Shown piece by piece: positions 8,431 through 17,094 of a stretch of 64,000 nt of DNA. This DNA comes from Burkholderia pyrrocinia (GTDB taxonomy: Bacteria; Pseudomonadota; Gammaproteobacteria; Burkholderiales; Burkholderiaceae). The DNA is taken from positions 1,736,001 through 1,800,000 of the forward strand of contig NZ_CP070978.1 in NCBI RefSeq assembly GCF_018417535.1. The letters are read 5' to 3'. The notes beneath the pieces were generated by a model. The model saw nothing but the letters and a program-made list of their open reading frames with translations. It searched no databases and was not told the DNA's origin. The stretch's first letter is position 1. Each line of letters begins with the position of its first letter. A program made the translations under genes and the position numbers.

Positions 8431-9675
8431 TCACGCACGCGGAGCGGCCGCGCGCCGCGCCATCCACTTCCGATAGCGCCGCGTCTGGCACTGCGCGGCC
8501 AGTTGCTGCCGGACCAGCGCGCGCAACGGCGACACCTGCGGGTTCGTGCGCCGCCCTTCGCTGAGCCGCGTGAGCTGGAACTTGACGACGGCCATGTTGG
8601 CCAGCGCGCCCAGCGCCTTGTTCTTCCACCGGATCGGCTGCAGCACCGGCGCACTCTCCTTGCCGGCCCGCCAGTCGCGCGGCAGGTTCGGATCGATCGA
8701 CAGCGCGGTCGCGATGCCGACCATCGCCACACCGCTTGCAACCACCTGCTCGGCGACCGCGCGGCGCCGGATCCCGCCGGTGACCATCAGCGGCATCCGC
8801 GCGACGGCCGTGATATCGCGCGCGAATTCGAGGAAATACGCTTCGCGCGCAAGCGTGCGCCCGTCGCGCGCCTCGCCCTGCATCGCCGGCACTTCATAGC
8901 TGCCGCCCGACAGTTCGACGAGATCGACGTCGAGCGGATTCAGCAGCTCGACCACGCGCTTCGCATCGTCCGCGCTGAAACCGCCGCGCTGGAAATCGGC
9001 GGAGTTCAGCTTGACCGCGACGACGAACCCGGGCGACACCGTCGCACGCACGGCCCGCACGATGTCGAGCAGCAGGCGCGCGCGATTTTCGACGCTGCCG
9101 CCCCATTGATCCTGCCGGCGGTTCGTCAGCGGCGACAGGAACTGGCTCAGCAGGTAGCCGTGCGCCGCGTGAATCTGCACGCCGGTGAAGCCGCTTTGTT
9201 CCGCGAGCTGCGCGGCGCGCACGAAGCGCTGCTGCACATCGGCGATATCGGCTGGCGTCATTTCCTTCGGCACCGGGAACTGCTTCGACAGCGCGCCGAG
9301 CGCGAGCGGCACGGCCGACGGCGCCAGCGTCGTCTGGCCGAGCGCCGCCTGCATCTGGCGCCCCGGATGATTGATCTGCATCCACACCTGCGCGCCGCCC
9401 GAGCGCGCGATCTGCGCCCAGCGGCGGAAGCGATCGAGCGGCGCGTCGCTGTCGAGCACGACGCCGTTCGGCCCCGTCATCGCGCGGCCGTCCACCATCA
9501 CGTTGCCGGTCAGGATCAGCCCGACCTGGCCATCGGCCCAGGCCTGGTACAGGCGCAGCAACGCGTCGGACGGCGCGTGATCCGCATCGGCCATGTTCTC
9601 TTCCATCGCGGCCTTGGCCAGCCGGTTCGGGATCACCGCACCGTTGGGCAGTGTCAGGGGCGTAAACAGGTTCAT
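8431..9675 (-). CDS. NADH:flavin oxidoreductase, Old Yellow Enzyme family
   Basis: This 414-residue FMN-dependent TIM-barrel enzyme reduces activated C=C bonds, such as enones and other electrophiles, with NAD(P)H. Visible motifs are the FMN region PNRLAKAAMEENMA near the N-terminus, QINHPGRQ, the substrate-binding HAAHGYLLSQFLSP, and the phosphate-binding MVTGGIRRR. The group resembles the NADH oxidase/2,4-dienoyl-CoA reductase barrel but lacks the second C-terminal FAD/NAD domain. The start at 9675 has GAGG nine bases upstream; an alternative ATG at 9684 overlaps that box. The gene is divergent from a MerR regulator and driven by a MerR-type promoter, implying induction by a toxic electrophile or redox stress. 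Confidence 0.9.
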   Translation of the reverse strand: MNLFTPLTLPNGAVIPNRLAKAAMEENMADADHAPSDALLRLYQAWADGQVGLILTGNVMVDGRAMTGPNGVVLDSDAPLDRFRRWAQIARSGGAQVWMQINHPGRQMQAALGQTTLAPSAVPLALGALSKQFPVPKEMTPADIADVQQRFVRAAQLAEQSGFTGVQIHAAHGYLLSQFLSPLTNRRQDQWGGSVENRARLLLDIVRAVRATVSPGFVVAVKLNSADFQRGGFSADDAKRVVELLNPLDVDLVELSGGSYEVPAMQGEARDGRTLAREAYFLEFARDITAVARMPLMVTGGIRRRAVAEQVVASGVAMVGIATALSIDPNLPRDWRAGKESAPVLQPIRWKNKALGALANMAVVKFQLTRLSEGRRTNPQVSPLRALVRQQLAAQCQTRRYRKWMARRAAAPRA

Positions 9676-9703
9676 GGAGGGCATCCTCGATTGACGATGC
9701 CCA

Positions 9704-9734
9704 ACGATAACTTTAAAGTCAACTTTAAGGTCAA
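9704..9734 (-). promoter_or_regulatory. MerR-type promoter with 19-bp spacer and dyad operator
   Basis: Reading the minus strand, a -35 box TTGACC (9729-9734) and a -10 box TATCGT (9704-9709) are separated by exactly 19 bases. This is the over-long spacing that MerR-family activators correct by DNA distortion. The spacer carries an inverted repeat with core TAAAGT-TG-ACTTTA. It faces the flavin oxidoreductase gene, and the regulator gene starts 19 bases to the other side. Confidence 0.88.
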
Positions 9735-9752
9735 GCCCTTTTGGAGCACCAC

Positions 9753-10211
9753 ATGAAAATCGGCGAACTGGCACGGGCCAGCGGCCTCGCGGCATCGCGC
9801 ATCCGCTTCTACGAAGCGAGCGGCCTGCTCGAACCGGCCCGCCGACAGGCGAACGGCTATCGGGAATACGGGCCGGAAGCGCTGACGCGGCTCGCGATCA
9901 TCGACCGCGCGCAGCGCGCGGGCTTCGCGCTTGATGAAATCCGCGCGGTGCTGCCGCCCGATCTCGGCGCGTGGCCGCGCGACGAACTGCTGGTCGCGCT
10001 ACGGCACAAGGTCGACGAAATCGCGCTGCTCGAACGGCGTCTCGCGCAGAACCGGCAACATCTCGAGACGCTGATCGACGAGATCGAGAACAAGCCGGCG
10101 GGCGAGGATTGCGCGGGCGCCGCGCAGCGCATGCTCGACCGGCTGTGCGAGCAGGCCAGCGAACCGCTGGCGCCGGCCCCCGTCGCGCGGCCGACGCGCA
10201 AGCGCGCGTGA
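9753..10211 (+). CDS. MerR family transcriptional regulator
   Basis: This 152-residue protein has the MerR winged-helix start (MKIGELARASGLAASRIRFY), a dimerisation helix, and a C-terminal tail with two cysteines (GEDCAGA and RLCEQA). The missing CxxC pattern and metal-loop motifs argue against a Cu or Hg sensor. A thiol or redox sensor is possible but only inferred. GGAG lies upstream of the ATG at 9753. It is divergent from, and presumably regulates, the flavin oxidoreductase through the 19-bp-spacer promoter between them. Confidence 0.9.
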   Translation: MKIGELARASGLAASRIRFYEASGLLEPARRQANGYREYGPEALTRLAIIDRAQRAGFALDEIRAVLPPDLGAWPRDELLVALRHKVDEIALLERRLAQNRQHLETLIDEIENKPAGEDCAGAAQRMLDRLCEQASEPLAPAPVARPTRKRA

Positions 10212-10828
10212 CTGATTGCACGGCGGCACCCACCGATCCATCAACCCGCGCGGCGGCGAGACGAGACGACGCGTATGCGTCGGCTTCCGCACCGCGATCT
10301 CATGACCTTGTCACGACGGCACGATTGTCGGTTCAAACCGACGATCCGCACAATGCGTGACCGCGACGGGCCTCGCTGCAACGACGCCACGGGGAGTTGA
10401 CAAGGGGCTTCGCGAGCGTTTCCTTTCTCCTCATCAAGGCCGACTGGCGAAGTGACATCTCTCGTTCGCAAACGGTGACGACATCATTTCGGTCTACGCG
10501 TGCCAGACATGCGTTTTCGGCCAAAGATCCAGGATTCGGGCGACAGCCATTCCGACGTGGGGGGCGTATCCATGGCAGAGCTCCCCCGTGCACCGATCCG
10601 TTTGACGTGCAATGTCCGGCGAAACGGGCGGACTATCGCCGTACCGGAAATAACGTGCGCACGACGCGGGATATCCGGTATCCGAACCTGCCATAGGTGA
10701 CAGGTTCTGGTTCAAAGGCTTTCTCTTACATTAACGAGATCGAGGGCAGCCGGGCCTGCGGAGGTGGAGGCGTGTGCCGGCCGGTTGTAGCCGCCAGACA
10801 CGATCCACAATACCGAGAGAACCGAGCG
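10212..10828. other. Long intergenic region upstream of radical SAM gene
   Basis: About 617 bases with no supportable gene. Codon use in the open frames is not Burkholderia-like. It is less GC-rich than its flanks and should contain the promoter of the radical SAM-exporter pair. I could not identify a known riboswitch or operator by eye. Confidence 0.45.
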
Positions 10829-12427
10829 ATGAGCGAGCCGAGGGCCGTCGTATTTTTCATCAACCCGCCGAACAGCAACGACCTGGATGCGGACGGCGCG
10901 GGCCAAACGAACGACATCGTCGTATCGAAGGGCATTCAACATACCGACTGGGCCAATTTCCCGCATCTCGGCATCCTGTCGCTGGCTTCTTATGTCGATG
11001 CGCTGCCGGGTTTCGAAGGCCATTACGTCGATGGCGTGATTCATCCGCTCGACCGTATCCTGGCGGCTATCCGCGAGCGGGCCGGCCGCACGCTCGCCGT
11101 CTGCCTCAGTGCGATCACGGCCAATTATGAAGCCGCGATCCGGATCGCACGCGCGGTCAAATCCATCGATCCGCATATCGCGATCGTGGTCGGTAACGAT
11201 CATTTCACGGCATTGAGCCGCGAGATCCTCGATCGCCACGGTGAACTGATCGATTGCGGATTTGTCGGCAACGAAGTGTATGGCGGCCTGGTCGATTTCC
11301 TGAGGGATCGGCAGCAATCACGCACCGACGGCGTCTATCCCGGTTCGGTTCGCCTGGAATCCGGGCGGATCGTCGCCGATCCGGCGATTCGCGAGGCGGT
11401 GAACCGCGTCATCGACTACGGCCTGATCGACCGGACCTTGCCGCATACCGCCGTCTACACCGAGAATTTCACCCGGCGCCTGGGCCGGCGGATCCTGGCG
11501 CTGACCGGGCGGCAGGTGCGCAAGGGCGTGCCTGTCGAAATCGGGCGCGGCTGCATCAAATTCAGCGGCGACGATGCCTGTTCGTTCTGCTCGATTCAGT
11601 ACGGCAGCATGTGGAAGAACGAACTGCCCGCGGACCACGCGTGGTCCGCCGTCCGCGGCGCATGGGAGGCGGGTTACGATTACCTGTACGTGACGGCCGA
11701 CGAACTGCCGCTCACGTTCGCGCGGCTGATGCTCGACATGGCGGAGTCGCCGCCGCCATGGTGGCGCGCGTTGCCGGCGGACGCGCGCCCGGTCCTGGTC
11801 GGCTACGCGCGCGCGGACGGCATGGAGAAGGAACAGGTACTGAAAGCCATGCGCGAGATCGGCTTTCGCATTCTGTTCGTGGGCGTCGACGCGGGCGCCG
11901 CGCGTTCGCTGCAGGCGCTCAACAAGCCACTGCGGAACAAGGATCCGGTGGCGGCCGCGCAGCGGATGTCCGACGCCAATCTGCGGGCGCTGGACAACGC
12001 GCGCGCGCATGGCGTGGCGATCAAGGCGGGATTCGTGCTGGGGCATCTGGGGATGAACGAGGCGTTGCTGGAGGAAAACATCGAAACCTACATCGCGTTT
12101 CTGAAGGCCGGGCGGGATGTGATCATCAGCGCCGACATCGAATTGCTGTCGCCGGAACCGGGCTCGAAGGATTTTCGCTACCTGACCGATCCGGACGAGG
12201 CTGAAACGATGTCGGCTCGATTGGGTCTCGCGCTCGGAAGCCGCGCGCAGCGGCAGGCGGTGGCCGATCGCTACCGGAACGTCGATATCTTCGATCGCGA
12301 GGCCGCCATCGACGACTATATCGGCGTGTTCATGCCCGAACTGTCGAAGGAGCGGCTCGCCACCGCGCGCGATCGCGTGCGCGGCGAATGCGGCCGGCTC
12401 GGTATCGTGATCGGAGACGACCTCTGA
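10829..12427 (+). CDS. Radical SAM protein with B12-binding-like N-terminal domain, function unknown
   Basis: This 532-residue protein has an N-terminal Rossmann-type part (about 1-165) resembling the cobalamin-binding domain of class B radical SAM enzymes. It includes VVGNDHFTAL where such proteins usually read VVGGPHAT, but no canonical DxHxxG cobalt-ligating motif. The radical SAM core begins near residue 235 with Cys242, Cys251 and Cys254, a CX8CX2C spacing rather than the common CX3CX2C. These should bind a 4Fe-4S cluster that cleaves S-adenosylmethionine. The start at 10829 opens MSEPRAVVFFINPPNS, typical of this group. The stop overlaps the start of a LysE-type exporter (TGATG), so the two are translationally coupled, suggesting modification and export of one small molecule. 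Substrate unknown. Confidence 0.8.
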   Translation: MSEPRAVVFFINPPNSNDLDADGAGQTNDIVVSKGIQHTDWANFPHLGILSLASYVDALPGFEGHYVDGVIHPLDRILAAIRERAGRTLAVCLSAITANYEAAIRIARAVKSIDPHIAIVVGNDHFTALSREILDRHGELIDCGFVGNEVYGGLVDFLRDRQQSRTDGVYPGSVRLESGRIVADPAIREAVNRVIDYGLIDRTLPHTAVYTENFTRRLGRRILALTGRQVRKGVPVEIGRGCIKFSGDDACSFCSIQYGSMWKNELPADHAWSAVRGAWEAGYDYLYVTADELPLTFARLMLDMAESPPPWWRALPADARPVLVGYARADGMEKEQVLKAMREIGFRILFVGVDAGAARSLQALNKPLRNKDPVAAAQRMSDANLRALDNARAHGVAIKAGFVLGHLGMNEALLEENIETYIAFLKAGRDVIISADIELLSPEPGSKDFRYLTDPDEAETMSARLGLALGSRAQRQAVADRYRNVDIFDREAAIDDYIGVFMPELSKERLATARDRVRGECGRLGIVIGDDL

Positions 12428-13038
12428 TGTCGCCAGAACAAGCGCTGCTCTTCGGCCTGACCTGCCTCGGCTTCGGTTTCATTCCCGGGCCCGCGCTGCT
12501 GCAGACCGTCTCGTTGACGCTTCAGCACGGGCGCCGGGCCGGCTTCCTGTCCGCGCTCGGCATTCACCTCGGCGCCTTTTTCCAGATCTGCATCGTCGCG
12601 CTCGGTGCGGTCGCGGTGCTGAAGACATCGCCGATGCTGTATCACGTGCTCAAGGTGGTCGGCGGTGCCTACCTGGTCTGGCTCGGCATCCAGCGCATCC
12701 GCGCGCCCGTCGGGCAGGACGCGGCGATCGACGTGCCGCCCAACGTCGTGTCGTCGAGCGCGTTCATCGAAGCGTCGAATCCGAAGTCGGCGCTGTTCTA
12801 TTTTTCGTTCCTGCTGCAGTTCACCGATCCGGACGCGTCGCTCGGGCTCGGCTGGCAACTGTTCCTGCTCGGCGCGTGCGCGAACCTGCTGTTCTCCGCC
12901 GCCGACGTGTTCTGCATCCTGCTCGCCCATCCGTTGCGTGCCCGCGTGTCACCGGGAGGCCAGGCGCTGCGGATCGGCCAGTTTCTCGCCGGCACGCTGT
13001 TCGTCGTGCTGGGCGTGATTGCGATCGTCAGCGATTAG
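12427..13038 (+). CDS. LysE family translocator coupled to radical SAM gene
   Basis: This 203-residue inner-membrane exporter of the LysE/RhtB type has the N-terminal signature GFIPGPALLQTVSLTLQHG (PGP motif) and about six hydrophobic segments. The mid-protein NPKSALFYFSFLLQF matches the family. Its ATG overlaps the stop of the preceding radical SAM gene by one base, so it depends on the same message. It probably exports the product of, or a compound detoxified by, that enzyme. This link is inference from coupling alone. Confidence 0.85.
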   Translation: MSPEQALLFGLTCLGFGFIPGPALLQTVSLTLQHGRRAGFLSALGIHLGAFFQICIVALGAVAVLKTSPMLYHVLKVVGGAYLVWLGIQRIRAPVGQDAAIDVPPNVVSSSAFIEASNPKSALFYFSFLLQFTDPDASLGLGWQLFLLGACANLLFSAADVFCILLAHPLRARVSPGGQALRIGQFLAGTLFVVLGVIAIVSD

Positions 13039-13232
13039 CGCGGGCATGCCCGCACGAGGCAACGACCGGCGCACCGACCGCGCGACGCCGGACCGCGCGA
13101 GCGGTGGGCAGGTCGGCACGCTTGCGCGCGGCTGTGCGGATTCGCTTACGTCTCAGGTAATCGACGCGCGCGTTGCGAGGCCCGATCATGGTTACACCGA
13201 TCACCGAACCGCATCACGCCAGGGAGCCCGCC

Positions 13233-13553
13233 ATGACCGCCTACGCCATCGCCCACCTGCACGACGTCGACATGTGCGACGACATCGTCGAATACCTCGA
13301 ACGCATCGACGGCACGCTCGCGCCGTTCGACGGCCATTTCGCCATTCACGGCGCGCGGCCGGACGTGCGCGAAGGCGTGTGGCGCGGCGACCTGATCGCG
13401 ATCGCATTTCCCGATCTCGACACGGCGCGCGCGTGGTACGAATCGGATGCGTACCGACAGATCCAGCCGCTGCGCGCACGGCACGCGAGCGGCCCGCTGA
13501 TCCTGATCGACGGCGTCGACGAACGGCACAAGGCGACCGACGTCCTGCGCTGA
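13233..13553 (+). CDS. DUF1330 family protein
   Basis: This 106-residue soluble protein has the DUF1330 ferredoxin-like fold pattern: an opening beta strand YAIAHLHDV, then a middle IHGARPDV...LIAIAFPDLDTARAWYESDAYRQIQPLR, which is the family's hallmark (FP..e.A..Wy.s..Y). The function is unknown; members are small dimeric alpha-beta barrel proteins. AGGGAG sits just upstream of the ATG at 13233. It converges with the uronate dehydrogenase gene, only 19 bases separating their ends. Confidence 0.85.
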   Translation: MTAYAIAHLHDVDMCDDIVEYLERIDGTLAPFDGHFAIHGARPDVREGVWRGDLIAIAFPDLDTARAWYESDAYRQIQPLRARHASGPLILIDGVDERHKATDVLR

Positions 13554-13572
13554 TCCACGACGCCGGCGACGC

Positions 13573-14409
13573 TTACGACGCGTTGCGCTCCATCGGCTCG
13601 CCGACGACGAAGCCGCCGCCCTGGAATCGCTGCGCGGGATCGTCGTAGTCGGCGGTCGGCGCCGCGACCGGGAACAGCTCGGCGAACTGCTCGGAGCTGT
13701 CGCGCGGGCGGAAGCCGAGGAAGCCGACCTTCGTGTTGTCCCACCACTTCACCGGGTTGTCCGACGCGCCGTAGACGATCGCGTGCCCGACGCGGTTCGT
13801 CAGCAGCGAGCAGCGCACGAGCTCGATGAAGTCGCGATAGCTGAGGAACGTCACGAGCATGCGCGGGTTCTTCGGCACCTCGAACGACGAGCCGATCCGC
13901 AGGCACACGGTCTCGATCCCGAAGCGGTCGAAGTAGTAGCGCGACAGCGATTCGCCGAAGCACTTCGTCACGCCGTACAGGCTGTCGGGGCGCAGCGGCG
14001 AATCGGCGTCGAGCACTTCGGTGACCGGATGGAAACCGATCGCATGGTTCGAGCTCGCGAACACGACGCGCTTCACGCCGTGCTTGCGCGCGGCTTCGTA
14101 CAGGTTGTACGTGCCGGTGATGTTCGCGCCGACGAGATCGTCGAACGGCACATCGACCGAAATGCCGCCAAGGTGGACGATCGCATCCACGCCGTCGACC
14201 AGCTGCATCACGGCCGGCCGGTCGGCCAGGTCGACCACGCGGGTTTCTTCATGCGCGGCCGCGTCGCCGAGCGCCGCAATGTCGCTGACGCGCACGACGT
14301 CGGCCCAGTCCGCGAGTGCGCCGCGCAACTGGCGGCCGAGGTTGCCGGCCGCACCTGTCAGCAGCAGGCGCCCGAACGGTTTGCGCGCGCCGGTGGATGA
14401 GGCGTTCAT
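13573..14409 (-). CDS. udh: Uronate dehydrogenase (NAD-dependent)
   Basis: This 278-residue extended-SDR enzyme oxidises D-glucuronate or D-galacturonate to the aldarolactone with NAD+, the first step of oxidative hexuronate breakdown. It shows the nucleotide motif LLLTGAAGNLGRQ, the conserved VHLGGISVDVPF, SSNHAIGF, and the catalytic YGVTK (Tyr-X3-Lys). The stretch IVYGASDNPVKWWDNTK is characteristic of uronate dehydrogenases. The length fits the family (265-280). AGGAG precedes the ATG at 14409. It is divergent from a LacI regulator with a perfect palindrome between them, and a hexuronate-type MFS gene lies beyond the regulator. Downstream aldarate genes are not in this window. Confidence 0.88.
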   Translation of the reverse strand: MNASSTGARKPFGRLLLTGAAGNLGRQLRGALADWADVVRVSDIAALGDAAAHEETRVVDLADRPAVMQLVDGVDAIVHLGGISVDVPFDDLVGANITGTYNLYEAARKHGVKRVVFASSNHAIGFHPVTEVLDADSPLRPDSLYGVTKCFGESLSRYYFDRFGIETVCLRIGSSFEVPKNPRMLVTFLSYRDFIELVRCSLLTNRVGHAIVYGASDNPVKWWDNTKVGFLGFRPRDSSEQFAELFPVAAPTADYDDPAQRFQGGGFVVGEPMERNAS

Positions 14410-14466
14410 CGAATCTCCTTCTCCTTGAATCTGACCTGGACTCCGATCCAGCAATTGACCCGAATC

Positions 14467-14480
14467 GGAAAACGTTTTCC
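14467..14480. promoter_or_regulatory. LacI-family operator, udh upstream region
   Basis: GGAAAACGTTTTCC is a perfect 14-base palindrome with the central CG typical of LacI/GalR-family operators. It lies 58 bases upstream of the udh start. Related sequences sit before the regulator gene and the MFS gene. Confidence 0.8.
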
Positions 14481-14602
14481 AACTATACGCGGGAGCGCAG
14501 CCGAACGTCAATGGTCGAACCCGTTCGCAGCCATCCGCACTTTCCCGATATCGCCCCGTGGCCGCGCGCCGCCTTTTTCTGCCACAATCCGGCGTTATCG
14601 AA

Positions 14603-14614
14603 CGAAAACGTTAC
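14603..14614. promoter_or_regulatory. Putative half-conserved LacI operator at regulator start
   Basis: CGAAAACGTTAC, 8 bases upstream of the regulator's ATG, shares the AAAACGTT core with the two stronger palindromes. Its position over the ribosome-binding region would allow weak autorepression. It is degenerate on one side, so this is tentative. Confidence 0.45.
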
Positions 14615-14621
14615 CCTTCCG

Positions 14622-15614
14622 ATGAAAAAAGTTTCCCCGACGATCCGTGACGTGGCCGCGGAAGCCGGCGTGTCGGTCGCGACGGTATCGAAGTACGTGA
14701 ACGGCACGCAGCGCTTCTCGCCGACGGTCGAAGCGCGGCTCAAGGAGGCGATCGAGCGGCTCGGCTACCGTTCGAACCCGCTCGCGCGTTCGATGATCAC
14801 CGGGCGCACGCGCACCATCGGACTCGTGATCCTCGACATCAGCAACCCGCACTTCACGAACGTGGTCAAGGGCGCGAACCGGATCGCGCTGCAGCACGAC
14901 TACACGCTGCTACTCGTCGATACCGAAGAGAACCAGGCACGCGAACGCTCGCTGATCGAGGCGCTTGCGCAGCGCGTCGACGGGCTGATCGTCAGCACGC
15001 GGATGCCCGACGACGAAGCCGGCTGGATGCTCGACCTCAACAAGCCGCTCGTGCTGCTGCGTCGCAGCCCCGGCCTGCCGATTCCGAGCGTCGGCATCGA
15101 CAACCGGTTGTCGACCTACATGCTCGCGCGTCACCTGCTCAATCTCGGGCATACGCGCATCGCGTATCTCGGCTTCGGCACGGCACGCGTGAACGACGAA
15201 CGGATCCAGGGCGCGCGCGACTGCCTCGCCGAAGCCGGGCTCACGCTCGACGTGCACGATGCGCACGCACCGACCGCCGAAGCCGGCGAGCGCGCATGCT
15301 CGCGCGTGATGCTCGGGCCGCAGCGCCCGCAGGCCGTGATCTGCTACAACGACCTGATCGCGCTCGGCTTCATGAAGGAAGCCGCGTCGCTCGGCTTCCG
15401 GCTGCCGCAGGACGTATCGGTCGCGGGCATCGACAACGTGCCGTACGGCGAATACGCGGCGCCCGCGCTGACGACCGTCGACATCCAGAGCGAGAACATG
15501 GGCGAACTCGCGATGCAGAAGCTGATCGACGCGCTCGCGGGGCGTACCGATGCGAGCTATTCGACGTTCGAGCCGCGGCTGATCATGCGCGCGTCGACGG
15601 CGGCGGCCGGTTGA
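14622..15614 (+). CDS. LacI family transcriptional regulator of hexuronate genes
   Basis: This 330-residue repressor has a LacI helix-turn-helix at residues 7-30 (IRDVAAEAGVSVATVSKYVN), a hinge helix with SNPLARSM, and a periplasmic-binding-protein-like effector domain to the end. ATG 14622 gives the standard MKKVSPTIRDVA start. It lies between udh and the MFS gene, and both carry AAAACGTTTT-type palindromes, so the likely inducer is a hexuronate or its oxidation product. That effector is inferred from neighbours. The gene ends at a 12-bp hairpin shared with the convergent MFS gene. Confidence 0.9.
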   Translation: MKKVSPTIRDVAAEAGVSVATVSKYVNGTQRFSPTVEARLKEAIERLGYRSNPLARSMITGRTRTIGLVILDISNPHFTNVVKGANRIALQHDYTLLLVDTEENQARERSLIEALAQRVDGLIVSTRMPDDEAGWMLDLNKPLVLLRRSPGLPIPSVGIDNRLSTYMLARHLLNLGHTRIAYLGFGTARVNDERIQGARDCLAEAGLTLDVHDAHAPTAEAGERACSRVMLGPQRPQAVICYNDLIALGFMKEAASLGFRLPQDVSVAGIDNVPYGEYAAPALTTVDIQSENMGELAMQKLIDALAGRTDASYSTFEPRLIMRASTAAAG

Positions 15615-15640
15615 ATCGCCTGCCCCGCACCCCGACAAGA

Positions 15641-15667
15641 GAACGCGCCGCCATTGGCGGCGCGTTC
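15641..15667. terminator. Bidirectional hairpin terminator
   Basis: A perfect 12-bp inverted repeat (15641-15652 with 15656-15667) with a 3-base loop ATT lies between the convergent LacI and MFS genes. GTTTG follows on the plus strand. Confidence 0.75.
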
Positions 15668-15683
15668 GTTTGCCGACCTGCGA

Positions 15684-16976
15684 TTACGCATCGAGTTTCG
15701 CCGGCTTCATCTTCGGCGTGAGCATCTGCATGATCGCCAGCGCGAGCAGGTACGCGAGCGCGCCGATCGCGAACAGCACCCAGTAGTGGCCCGTGCGCTG
15801 CAGCACCTGGCCGATTACTTCCGAGAACAGCACGCCGCCGATCGAACCGGCCATCCCGCCGATGCCGACCACCGACGCGACCGCGCGGCGCGGAAACAGG
15901 TCCGATGCCGTCGTGAACAGGTTCGCCGACCAGCCCTGGTGCGCGGCGGCGGCGAGACCGACGATCAGCACCGCAATCCACAGGCTCTGCACCTGCGACA
16001 CGAACGCGATCGGCAGCACGCAGCAGGCGCAGATCAGCATCGCCGTCTTGCGCGCGCCGTTCACGCTCCAGCCTGCGCGCAGCAGCCTCGACGACAGCCA
16101 GCCGCCGCCGATGCTGCCGACCGTCGTCAGCGCGTAGATGCAGACGAGCGGCAGGCCGATGTGCTGCATGTCCATCCCGCGCGACTCGTTGAGCCACTTC
16201 GGCAGCCAGAACAGGTAGAACCACCACACCGGGTCGGTCAGGAACTTGCCGATCAGGAACGCCCACGTCTCGCGCTTGCGGATCAGTTCGCCCCAGCGCG
16301 GCGCACCGGCGTCCGCGTTCGCCGCGTCCATCGCTTCGGCCTCGTCGCGCGGCTCGTCGTATTCCGCGGCAAGCGCGCGCGTATCGGCCTTGCGGTAAAG
16401 CACGAGCCACACCGCGAGCCACACGATGCCGATCGCGCCGATGATCACGAACGCCGCGCGCCAGCCGTACGCCACCGCGATCGCCGGGATGATCGCCGGT
16501 GCGAACACCGCGCCGATGTTCGCGCCCGAGTTGAAGATGCCGGTGGCGAGCGCGCGTTCGCGGCGCGGGAACCACTCGGCCGTCGTCTTGATCGCGGCCG
16601 GGAAGTTGCCGCCCTCGCCGATCCCGAGCAGCGCACGCACGAACGCGAAGCCCGTCACCGAGCCGACCGCCGCGTGCAGCATCGCGGCGATGCTCCACAC
16701 CAGCATCGCCAGCGCGTACGAGATGCGCGTGCCGAGCCAGTCGACGATGCGCCCGAAGCCGAGCAGGCCGAGCGCGTAGAACGCGGAAAACGCCATCACG
16801 ATGCGGCCGTACTGCACCTGGCTCCAGCCGATGTCGTGCTGGAGCATCGGCGCGAGCAGGCCGAGGATCTGCCGATCCATGTAGTTGATGACGGTCGCGA
16901 AAAACAGCAGCGCACAGACGGTCCAGCGGTAGCGGCTGGCGACGGCGCGCACCGAGCCGACGACGGCAGATTGCAT
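15684..16976 (-). CDS. MFS transporter, hexuronate (ExuT-like) type
   Basis: This 430-residue, 12-helix inner-membrane symporter belongs to the anion:cation symporter group of the major facilitator superfamily. Diagnostic features are VINYMDRQILGLLAPML in helix 1, RALLGIGEGGNFPAAIKTTAEWFP (read as R-X3-GIGEGGNFP), and DPVWWFYLFWLPKWL after the central loop, as in hexuronate and galactarate transporters. GGAG precedes the ATG at 16976. A LacI-type operator copy lies about 120 bases upstream. Together with uronate dehydrogenase, the cargo is probably glucuronate or galacturonate. Confidence 0.87.
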   Translation of the reverse strand: MQSAVVGSVRAVASRYRWTVCALLFFATVINYMDRQILGLLAPMLQHDIGWSQVQYGRIVMAFSAFYALGLLGFGRIVDWLGTRISYALAMLVWSIAAMLHAAVGSVTGFAFVRALLGIGEGGNFPAAIKTTAEWFPRRERALATGIFNSGANIGAVFAPAIIPAIAVAYGWRAAFVIIGAIGIVWLAVWLVLYRKADTRALAAEYDEPRDEAEAMDAANADAGAPRWGELIRKRETWAFLIGKFLTDPVWWFYLFWLPKWLNESRGMDMQHIGLPLVCIYALTTVGSIGGGWLSSRLLRAGWSVNGARKTAMLICACCVLPIAFVSQVQSLWIAVLIVGLAAAAHQGWSANLFTTASDLFPRRAVASVVGIGGMAGSIGGVLFSEVIGQVLQRTGHYWVLFAIGALAYLLALAIMQMLTPKMKPAKLDA

Positions 16977-17094
16977 GAATGTCTCCGATGCGCGGCCGCG
17001 CCCGTCGCGCCGCACGATGTTCGTTGACCGGCGACCGGCGCCGGGGCGGGCGGCCGTCGCGCGCTGTCGCGTCGCGGCCGATCGCCAACCAATC

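Noticed and set aside
10397..10696. Possible 99-residue gene upstream of the radical SAM gene
   Set aside because: No ribosome-binding site, codon use unlike neighbours and no family features; overlapped by frames on both strands.
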